DNA of 7,963 nt, taken from contig JADFHU010000229.1 in assembly GCA_022567055.1 (NCBI GenBank), positions 1-7,963 on the forward strand, written 5' to 3'. The translations under genes and the position numbers were made by a program. The notes beneath the pieces were generated by a model that saw nothing but the letters and a program-made list of their open reading frames with translations, had not been told where the DNA came from and did not search any database. This document shows positions 1 to 6,200 of the stretch, piece by piece (the stretch's first letter is position 1; each line of letters opens with the position of its first letter). This stretch comes from Planctomycetota bacterium. GTDB taxonomy: Bacteria > Planctomycetota > Phycisphaerae > Sedimentisphaerales > Anaerobacaceae.

Positions 1-1
1 C

Positions 2-376
2 GAATCTGAGCGCGAATATGCCCTGCGGGCCAATGAAATTGTCACCGGCATCAGTATTCCCTTGAGCGGCAAAAAGAATGGCGTCTATGAAGTTCGCCAT
101 CGCCGCGGACTGGACTGGCCCATGGTAGCGGCGGCAGTCGCCTTCGACGAAGGCCGCCGCAGGGTCCGCAACGCCAGCGTGGTCTTGGGGCACGTGGCCC
201 CGACCCCATGGGTGGCCGACCGAGCGGCGGCCGCGCTGAATGGGCAATCCCGCGAGGCTGGCGCTCAGGCGGCCGGCAATGCTGCGGCCCAAGGCGCAAC
301 GCCCCTGAGCATGAACGCCTACAAGGTCGCTCAGGTCAAAGTGGCGGTTCGACGTGCCATCGAGGCGGCGTCGTAA
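2..376 (+). CDS. Molybdenum hydroxylase FAD-binding subunit (CoxM/XdhB-like), C-terminal part
   Basis: The open frame enters from the left edge and ends at TAA 374-376, leaving about 124 residues. What remains matches the C-terminal domain of the medium, FAD-binding subunit of xanthine/CO dehydrogenase-type enzymes. A strand reading NEIVTGISIP is followed by a YEVRHRRGLDWPMVAAAVAF stretch, then the hallmark VVLGHVAPTPWVADRA, and a final helix with NAYKVAQVKVAVRRAIEAA. In this family the subunit passes electrons from the molybdopterin subunit and 2Fe-2S centres through FAD. The N-terminal FAD-binding lobe lies outside the window. The substrate cannot be told from this part. An internal TTG at 62 is not taken as the start, because the conserved sequence continues upstream of it to the edge. 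The XdhC maturation factor of this enzyme class lies at 2254..3045 on the other strand, which supports the call. Confidence 0.88.
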   Translation, partial: ESEREYALRANEIVTGISIPLSGKKNGVYEVRHRRGLDWPMVAAAVAFDEGRRRVRNASVVLGHVAPTPWVADRAAAALNGQSREAGAQAAGNAAAQGATPLSMNAYKVAQVKVAVRRAIEAAS

Positions 377-411
377 CGAGTTAGATCGAAACCATGTGAT
401 GGAGATTCGTC

Positions 412-618
412 ATGTCGGCTGATGACAGGCAAACACGACTCAAGGTGTGCAAGCACATTCGCTCCAAGGAATCGTTTCATTCGGAGACGCCCCTCGAGGA
501 GGATGACTTTCACAGTGGCATCTACTGGTGCAATATGACTGGTGACGGCATGGGCCCGGATGGTATCTGCGCCGATTCGCAGGATTGTGGTCCGGACCGG
601 GAATGTTACGAAAGTTGA
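412..618 (+). CDS. Small cysteine-rich protein of unknown function (68 aa)
   Basis: An ATG at 412 is preceded by GGAG at 401-404 with seven bases between, a good ribosome binding site. It begins only 35 bases after the stop of the molybdenum hydroxylase subunit, so the two may be co-transcribed. The product is short, acidic and soluble, with no signal peptide or membrane segment. It has five cysteines (C13, C40, C53, C59, C65) and three histidines (H15, H23, H34). They are arranged as VCKHIRSK near the N-terminus, IYWCNMTGDGMGPDGIC in the middle and DCGPDRECYE at the end. This spacing suggests a metal site or a disulfide-stabilised mini-domain. I have a loose memory of similar small C-x-H...WC...GPDG...C...CY proteins in environmental bacteria but cannot name a family. 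Any link to the upstream enzyme is inferred only from position. Confidence 0.68.
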   Translation: MSADDRQTRLKVCKHIRSKESFHSETPLEEDDFHSGIYWCNMTGDGMGPDGICADSQDCGPDRECYES

Positions 619-644
619 CGCGCCCAGTCCGATTAGTCCGAAGG

Positions 645-675
645 TTGCTCGATTTACGCCTGATTCTGGTATAAT
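645..675 (+). promoter_or_regulatory. Extended -10 sigma70-type promoter for the DUF1326 gene
   Basis: TATAAT at 670-675 matches the -10 consensus perfectly and is preceded by TGG at 667-669, giving an extended -10 element. The best -35 candidate is TTGCTC at 645-650 (three of six consensus bases) with a long 19-base spacer, so the extended -10 would carry most of the recognition. Transcription would start near 681-684, leaving a leader of about 32 bases before the ATG at 715. The position fits independent expression of the secreted protein from the upstream enzyme genes. Confidence 0.6.
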
Positions 676-714
676 CAAGCACTACACCCGTGGGCAATTG
701 AAAGGGATAAACTC

Positions 715-1410
715 ATGAAGAAGATATGTTGTTTAGTAGTTGTCGCAGTGGCCGTTGTCGTAATGACACTATCAGCGGCCCCCGTCGTGACCTTCCGGCC
801 CGATGCTTCGACGATCGCAGGTCAGTATATAGAAACACGCAGTTGCGATGTCTTCACGGCCGCCTGCTTTGCGAACAGCGAAGTGGGACTGCTGGGCGAG
901 GAAGCCATCATGGCCTGGGGCGTCACCGGCGGCGGCTTCAACGGTGTCGAATTAGCGGGGCTCAAGATTGTGGCCATTGTCAAGGCCAGCGCGACGCTGG
1001 GCGACACGGAGGCGAATCCGCTGCCGGCCAAGTCTATATTGCTGGTCGACAAGAATGCCAACCCCGCTCAGCGCGACGCCCTGATTGCCTTCGCCAAGGA
1101 GATGGGCGGTGATCTCCTCGCCGATGTGGTCAAGGTCGAGAGAGAGACCATCACTATGCATATCTGTGCCTGCAGCGGGGGCGAATGCGGAGCCCTGACG
1201 GCCGGCGATCAGGTCGCCATCAAGGCGCGATGTCTGCACGGCGCCGACAACACCTGCGGAAACGATGGGTATTACTACGGTCCCCTGACCCCGACGGTGT
1301 CGGCCATGCCCCATTTTACCGCCCACGACAAATTCACGGGCAAGGGTTTGGGCGTCACCTGGGATGACGGCGGACGGCGCGGCACTTTCCTCGGCAGCTT
1401 CGCACGTTAG
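715..1410 (+). CDS. Secreted DUF1326-type protein
   Basis: The ATG at 715 has AAAGGG at 701-706 eight bases upstream and sits behind an extended -10 promoter. The 231-residue product begins with a clear Sec signal sequence: KK, then a long valine/alanine core to about residue 22. The mature part starts with IAGQYIETRSCDVFTAACFA (residues 34-53), the opening I associate with DUF1326 proteins. It continues with EEAIMAWGV, a KSILLVDKNANPAQRDAL stretch (residues 106-123), CGNDGYYYGPLTP (181-193) and GKGLGVTWDDGGRRGTFLG near the end. The biochemical role of DUF1326 is not established. Seven cysteines remain after cleavage: C44 and C51 in the conserved opening, then C151, C153, C158, C173 and C181. 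A metal-binding or disulfide-bonded periplasmic role is possible but is only inference. Family assignment is from motif memory. Confidence 0.85.
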   Translation: MKKICCLVVVAVAVVVMTLSAAPVVTFRPDASTIAGQYIETRSCDVFTAACFANSEVGLLGEEAIMAWGVTGGGFNGVELAGLKIVAIVKASATLGDTEANPLPAKSILLVDKNANPAQRDALIAFAKEMGGDLLADVVKVERETITMHICACSGGECGALTAGDQVAIKARCLHGADNTCGNDGYYYGPLTPTVSAMPHFTAHDKFTGKGLGVTWDDGGRRGTFLGSFAR

Positions 1411-1439
1411 TCTCCTATTGAAGATGCAGGGTATGCAAC

Positions 1440-1458
1440 CGGCAGCGCTACGTTGCCG
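1440..1458 (+). terminator. Stem-loop downstream of the DUF1326 gene, possible terminator
   Basis: An eight-pair stem (1440-1447 with 1451-1458, including one G-U pair) closes a three-base CTA loop, beginning 29 bases after the stop of the DUF1326 gene. It is GC-rich and compact, but the bases after it (CCATTGTACG) contain no T run, so it is not a classical intrinsic terminator. It could protect the transcript 3' end or mark a factor-dependent stop. Confidence 0.35.
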
Positions 1459-1498
1459 CCATTGTACGTCGTATTGACTTTCTTGGCGTGCCGCAGCC

Positions 1499-1564
1499 CC
1501 TCTCTAGCCCCAGCGCATTTGCTACGCATCAGTGAAACCGAATAGAGAGGCCCCGTCTGGGGCC
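1499..1564 (+). promoter_or_regulatory. Leader with alternative stem-loops around a distant Shine-Dalgarno sequence
   Basis: The ATG at 1574 has no Shine-Dalgarno sequence at normal distance. The nearest purine-rich match is AGAGAGG at 1544-1550, 23 bases upstream. Two pairings involve it. GGCCCC (1549-1554) pairs with GGGGCC (1559-1564) around a GTCT loop, and folding this out brings GAGA close to the start codon. Alternatively CCTCTCTA (1499-1506) is perfectly complementary to TAGAGAGG (1543-1550) and would hide it. The two structures compete for bases 1549-1550. No convincing promoter was seen in the 163-base spacer: a TTGACT at 1474-1479 has no matching -10. That structure controls translation here is inference. 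Confidence 0.35.
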
Positions 1565-1573
1565 AGATAAAAC

Positions 1574-2257
1574 ATGTTGAATTACACGATGCTGTTGTTG
1601 ATTGCGGCCGTCGCCACCTTTCCGCTCGCGGCAAAGGAGAGCTTTTCCCTAAAGGTCGAAAAGAAGTCGCCACCGGAAAAACTGAACGCGGACATCAGGA
1701 CTAAGATTGCCGGCGTCTCCCATCAGATTTCAGATGACAAGGGCCTGTTTTTCGAGTTCTGGTTCGTCAAGGAGGTCCCGCTCCGCGGCTTCGCCGACAC
1801 GACCCAGAAAACGATGGACAAGATTAATGAAATCAGCCTACTGGGCGCAGCCATCGTGTATGAAAACAAGGAGGGGTACACCGACTTCCGAGAAGACCCC
1901 ATCGATCCGGGCCTCTACGTGATGCGCCTCTCTCTCCAGCCTCAAGATGGCAACCATCTGGGCACCTCTCCCTATGACACCTTCGCGATTCTGATCCCCT
2001 ACAAGAAGGATGCAGAGGTGTTGGAGTTCATGGACCCGGAAGTCATGGTGGAGATCGCCGGCGAAGACACGCCGGCAGAGCACCCTCCAATCCTCAGTCT
2101 GCAACCCCTGGAAAAGGCCAAGGGCACTTTTCCCAGATTGGATCACAGCGACGAAGAGGCCTGGCATTTTCTCTTGCTAAAACTGTCAGGAAAGGTCGGC
2201 GAAGAAAAGCGGGACATGGCCGTCAAGCTGGTATTCGAAGGCATCGGAGATCTCTAG
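1574..2257 (+). CDS. Secreted protein of unknown function (planctomycete-type family)
   Basis: The 227-residue product opens with MLNYTMLLLIAAVATFPLAA, a Sec-type signal peptide likely cut near residue 20. A second in-frame ATG at 1589 would also keep the hydrophobic core. Neither start has a close ribosome binding site (see the leader feature). The mature protein is soluble, charged and predicted from its pattern to be mainly beta. Its most distinctive block is YTDFRED (residues 102-108) followed by a PGLYVMRLSLQPQDGNH stretch (112-128) and GTS. Later come HPPILSLQP (170-178) and a C-terminal strand AVKLVFEG. I recall similar secreted proteins with YTDFR and LQPQDGNH motifs mostly from planctomycetes, with no known function or catalytic residues. 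The gene runs into xdhC: the stop codons of the two convergent genes overlap in CTAG at 2254-2257, so no terminator separates them. Confidence 0.75.
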   Translation: MLNYTMLLLIAAVATFPLAAKESFSLKVEKKSPPEKLNADIRTKIAGVSHQISDDKGLFFEFWFVKEVPLRGFADTTQKTMDKINEISLLGAAIVYENKEGYTDFREDPIDPGLYVMRLSLQPQDGNHLGTSPYDTFAILIPYKKDAEVLEFMDPEVMVEIAGEDTPAEHPPILSLQPLEKAKGTFPRLDHSDEEAWHFLLLKLSGKVGEEKRDMAVKLVFEGIGDL

Positions 2258-3045
2258 GCGCTGTCTGAAAACACGCGATCCCGGACTTCCAGCAGCTGGG
2301 CAGTCATGCTGATGCCAATTTCATAGGGAAGATTCGAACCTATGCTCAGGCCCATCGGGCAGGTGAAGCGCCCACATTTTTCTTCGGCGAGTCCGGCTTC
2401 CTTCAACTCACGCCGCAGCACCGCCGCCTTGGATTTGCTGCCAATCACACCCAGATAGGGTTGCTCGCCCCGTTCCAACAGCTTCTGCAAGATCGGGCGA
2501 TCCGTGGCATGCCCCTGGGTCATCAACAGAACAAAGGCATCTTGCGGAATAGTCGCGACCTCTCCCGGTAAGTCCTCGCTGTGGACCGCTCTCAGTTTAG
2601 GTGAAGCGGGCAGCTTGTCCAGCCACTCCCGACGCGTGTCCAGGCAGATGATCTGGCAATCGAGATTGAGGAGCATGGGGATCAACACATTGGACACATG
2701 CCCGGCACCAAACACCGCAATGACCCAGGGGTGGACGTTGAATACTTCAAAATAGAGCTTCACCACGCCACCACAGGTCATGCCGATGTCTTTCTGTAGG
2801 TTCCACTCCATAAAGCGGGTGACTTGGTTCGGGTTGCAATCTGCCAGCATCGCCTGGGCCGTTTCAATGGCGCGGAGCTCCACCCGCCCCCCCCCCACGG
2901 TCCCGAAATGGAGTCCCGCTTGGGTCACCAGCATCTTGCTGCCACGGTCCTGAGGCGTGCTGCCGGTGGCGTCCACCATGATTACCGATACCGAAGGGGT
3001 TCGACTGGTCAGCAAGTCATTCAAGCTTTGTAGATGGGCATCCAT
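2254..3045 (-). CDS. xdhC: XdhC/CoxI family molybdenum hydroxylase maturation factor
   Basis: The 263-residue protein is full length for XdhC/CoxI. Members of this family bind molybdenum cofactor, assist its sulfuration and insert it into xanthine dehydrogenase-type enzymes. The N-terminal XdhC/CoxI domain shows ATGSTPQDRGSKMLV (residues 26-40), GTVGGGRVE (48-56) and DIGMTCGG (86-93, with the conserved C91). The C-terminal Rossmann-like domain follows: VIAVFGAGHVS (108-118), an acidic strand end LDTR (135-138), TQGHATDRPIL (176-186), LGVIGSKSK (198-206) and PMGLSIGS (230-237). The ATG at 3043-3045 has only a weak ribosome binding site, GGTGA, six bases upstream. The glycine motif GTVGGGRVE is encoded by ten consecutive G bases. 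The C-terminal tail after EVR (residues DRVFSDSA) is short and unconserved. The FAD-subunit gene that it presumably serves is at the left edge on the other strand. Confidence 0.93.
   Translation of the reverse strand: MDAHLQSLNDLLTSRTPSVSVIMVDATGSTPQDRGSKMLVTQAGLHFGTVGGGRVELRAIETAQAMLADCNPNQVTRFMEWNLQKDIGMTCGGVVKLYFEVFNVHPWVIAVFGAGHVSNVLIPMLLNLDCQIICLDTRREWLDKLPASPKLRAVHSEDLPGEVATIPQDAFVLLMTQGHATDRPILQKLLERGEQPYLGVIGSKSKAAVLRRELKEAGLAEEKCGRFTCPMGLSIGSNLPYEIGISMTAQLLEVRDRVFSDSA
2887..2896 (-). repeat. Ten-base homopolymer (C10 on +, G10 in xdhC sense)
   Basis: The plus strand reads ten consecutive C bases. In xdhC they form the end of a GTG valine codon and three GGG glycine codons of the conserved GTVGGGRVE motif, with CGG following. 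Runs of this length are prone to replication slippage and to sequencing error. Loss or gain of one base would shift the frame near residue 50 of 263. Confidence 0.9.
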
Positions 3046-3116
3046 AACGGGTCACCGGGCAGCAGTCTTCATCAGAGTCGGGCCTGAGTCAGTTCAGGGG
3101 CCCACCGTAAATTGCT

Positions 3117-3176
3117 GTCGTCATCGTAATCGAAGCAGCGAATATGTTCGATAGTGTAATCGATTACGACTACGAC
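3117..3176. repeat. Long imperfect inverted repeat between xdhC and the ThuA/cytochrome gene
   Basis: GTCGTCATCGTAATCGA (3117-3133) is the reverse complement of 3160-3176 at 15 of 17 positions, with a perfect inner 10-bp arm (TCGTAATCGA / TCGATTACGA). The 26-base centre holds a further small stem, CGAA/TTCG, at 3139-3150. It lies 72-131 bases upstream of the xdhC start and 58-117 bases past the stop of the minus-strand gene at 3234. It could therefore act as a control site for xdhC or as a transcript-end structure of its neighbour. No T run follows it on the minus strand. Confidence 0.6.
3155..3168. promoter_or_regulatory. LacI-operator-like palindrome upstream of xdhC
   Basis: GTAATCGATTAC at 3156-3167 is a perfect 12-bp palindrome centred on CG, and the 14-base context TGTAATCGATTACG is one base from a fully symmetric TGTAATCGATTACA. 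LacI/GalR-family regulators commonly bind AT-flanked palindromes with a central CG, so an operator is plausible. No regulator gene is visible in the window. The palindrome overlaps the right arm of the longer inverted repeat, so its symmetry may partly reflect that structure. Confidence 0.3.
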
Positions 3177-3205
3177 CACGAAGGTCGGTCGGGAGACAGA
3201 CGGGT

Positions 3206-3231
3206 GCCCCGGCTGGCAAAAAGCTTGGGGC
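3206..3231 (-). terminator. Possible transcript-end hairpin after the ThuA/cytochrome gene
   Basis: Two bases past the TGA stop (3234-3236), the minus strand reads GCCCC, a 16-base segment containing TTTTT, then GGGGC, forming a five-pair stem. A second small hairpin, CGACC/GGTCG with a five-base loop, lies further downstream at 3173-3187. Neither is followed by a T run, so intrinsic termination is unproven. Confidence 0.28.
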
Positions 3232-3233
3232 GT

Positions 3234-6200
3234 TCACTCGTGCCGCCCTCCGGACACGAGATAGGCCAGCAAGTCGAGGAGTTCTTCTTCGTTCAGCGGG
3301 TCCAGCAATCCGGAGGGCATGGTGGATACGGGCTCGGGACGTATCCGGCGAATCGAGTCGTTGTCAATGGCGGAGGACTGGGTCGGACGCATGAGATTGG
3401 TCGCGATGCGGGTACTCCGCGCGTCGCGTGAGACGATTCGCCCCGAGAGCGTGCTACCATCCTTCAGCTCCAAGGTCATCATCTGATACTGGTCCGAGAT
3501 GGTCTTGCTCGGGTTGATGGTGGTGTCCAGGATGTCACGTATCGTAAAGCGCTGACCAATCGAAGAGAGATCCGGCCCGATGGCACCCCCTTGCCCCTGA
3601 ATGCGATGACAGACCACACAGCCAACCGCCGCGAACATGCCCCGGCCATGCTCGGTATCACGCCCCTCCAATCCCATGGCCACCACTTCGATCGCTTCGT
3701 CAAGCGACCACTCACGGCTTGGCCCCTTAGGTTCCGGTGCACCCTCTGCCCGCATGGGCAGGATTGGCGCGGCGCCAATCGACTCGAATGCCTCACGCTG
3801 ATCCTCGGAGACCTGGTCGAGTGAGATTTCTCGTATGCGATTCCAGAGGCCGACGTACTGGTGCCCGCCTTTGGAGTTTGTTTTGGCGTCGGCGATCAAT
3901 TGGTGGTAGCGGCGACGCTGATCCCTCGTCCAGCCATCATCGAGCCAGAGCAGCATCTGCGCATGATGCATGCGGTCCATCAGGGGGGCAGATTCCAGCA
4001 TGTCGCGAACGGCGATGCCATATTTGGGATTCCGCACGAAATAGCCCGATCCCAAGTGCGGGCGCTCGCCCGTGTCGGAGGCCATCAGGTCGAGTAAGGG
4101 CGTAATCACCGAGCGGTCACCGAGGAAGCATAGCAGTCGTGACAGCTCGCGGTTGACGCGTTCCTGTTCATCGGGAAAGAGAGGCCGCAATCGCCGTCTC
4201 ACGAGGGGATGATGCGTGGCAAGGGCATCTTCTCCCCTGGCGAGGGCCAGTTCATACACCCGTGTCGCCAGGAGCTTCTGCGACGTGGAGAAACGCTGCC
4301 AAGGCAATCGGGCGAGCCGGTCGAGGACCTGTCTCTGATCCGCGACCGAGCCTTGCCGCGCCAGGGCAAGGAGGGCGGTTAGGGCCGTGGCCGCGTCGGT
4401 CTCCGCTAAGACGCGCGCGCGCCATCTATCGGCTGGCTGACTTTCGATGGCGACGCGGGCTGCGAAGCGGATGGCTCGGTCCGCATGGCCCATGGCCGAC
4501 CATGCGGTGTCGAGGGCCTGAGGGTCAAGGGTCGCGTGGAAGGATTCCAGCTTCTTTCTTTGGACGTGAAGCGCTTGAACATCAGCCGGAATTTCAGAGT
4601 CGGAACTTACACGTGCCGTAGCTTCACTACCGGTGTAATAGACACGGTATAGGGCAGATCCGAGTCGCCGACCCCCGACCGCGAAATAGAGGGCACCGTC
4701 CCGGCCGATGGCCAGATTCGTGACCGGTAGACCGCTACCGCCCACAAATTCTTCCACCTCTGCCCGGTAGCTTGCGCCATGGGGCTGCAGGTGGACCGCA
4801 TGGATCGTAGCAAAGGTCCAGTCGCAGGCATACAGGGCGTTCTGGTACTTGGCCGGGAATCTCGCGCCATAGCCAAACTTGACGCCCGTCGGCGACGAGG
4901 GTCCGATGTTTACCACGGGCCCGACGCTGTCCTCGTAGTGCTCGGGCCACTTGGCGGCATCACCGCGCCAACCAAATTCGGCCCCGCTCACCAAGTGACA
5001 GATGCGGGTGGGACGGTACCAGGGGGCGCCAAGGTCCCATTCCATGTCCGAGTCAAAGGTGAAGAGGTCTCCGGCGCGGTTGAAGGCCAGATCGAAACTA
5101 TTTCTCAAGCCACTGCTGATCAGTTCCCAATCGCCGCCATCGGGGCCGAAGCGAATGACCCAACCACCGACGGTGTGATGGGAGCTGTCGAAGCCGGGTG
5201 GCATCAGGTGGTCGATGCCCTCTGTTGCTACGGGTCGGCGTCTCTCGACCACGTCCGGAAGCTGGGTGCCGTTGCCGCAGATCATGTAGAGGGAGTTGTG
5301 GTCCGGCCCGAGGACGATGTTGTGGGGACCGTGTTCGCCCGACGCGTCCAATTCCAGCAGCAAGCGCGATTGGTCAAACTGATCGTCACCATCCGTGTCG
5401 CGAAGACGATACACGCCTGTCTTCGTCGTTTCGTTACCCTCGGCAACGGTGACGTAGAGGCTGTCGAAGGCGTAGAGCAGGCCATGCGACCAACCCATCT
5501 GGGTGGCGACACCCTCAAGCTTTTCGACCTTGGTCTCGGCGGTATGATCACCGATCGGCGGTGGTGTCACTCGGTACAGACCTGGCTTGTGCTGCGCCGC
5601 TGCGATCAACCGGCCCTTGGCATCCACCGTCAACGCCGTCCAAGAGCCAAACTCCTCCGGCACCGTCAGAATACGTTCCGCCTTGAATCCCGGTAGGGTC
5701 TGGATGCTGGTGGCCTCGGCGGGATTCAAGGGATGGCCGGGTTTGTACCAATAGGGCGCATCCGCGTAGACCGTGTCGTCCGCGCTTTCAACGGCCTCTG
5801 CGGTGATGACCTTTCCGCCCGCCAGATGCGTCTGCATCTCGTCGCGGTCGAAAAACTTGGACTCTACGCCGTTCTCGGGGATGTCCACCTTCGCCGTCCA
5901 GGCGACGGCGTTGAGGAGGGTCTTGCGAAAGGCGGCATGTTCCCAGTTGTCATAAAAGTGACCGCAGGTGGTCGCAAAACCACGGCCGCCGTCCGCGCGC
6001 TCGACCGCCCAGGCGACGACCCGGCCCTTCGGTTTCGTCCCGGCTAGGGACGCCACGCTCCAAATCGGTTTCCAACGGGGATCGTCGGGACGAAAGCGGA
6101 TGTCGAAATAGAACTCCTCCCGCATCGTGAAGGGTGAGACGCCCGCCAGCACGGCATGCCCCGGCGTCGCGGGAGCCACCTCGGCCTCCATCGTGGTGAT

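Noticed and set aside
331..678. Minus-strand open frame of 115 codons opposite the small cysteine-rich gene
   Set aside because: No ribosome binding site or family motif is visible, and it runs through the stop of the FAD subunit and the promoter. The plus-strand small gene has better start evidence.
1474..1479. TTGACT as a -35 box for the 1574 gene
   Set aside because: No -10-like hexamer occurs 16-18 bases downstream; the sequence there is CCCCTC.
2258..2280. GCGCTGTCTGAAAAC, similar to the suspected IS tip at 7897, encoding the xdhC tail DRVFSDSA
   Set aside because: It is in the same orientation as the 7897 tip, so it is not its inverted partner. The match is gapped and short, and no transposase is nearby. 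A decayed IS scar cannot be excluded but is not supported.
3144..3431. 95-codon plus-strand open frame crossing the 3046-3233 gap
   Set aside because: It overlaps the inverted repeat and the C-terminus of the minus-strand haem domain, has no good ribosome binding site and shows no recognisable protein pattern.
4779..5696. 305-codon plus-strand open frame
   Set aside because: It lies wholly inside the well-supported propeller region of the minus-strand gene, shows no recognisable domain, and is explained by GC-rich third-position bias.
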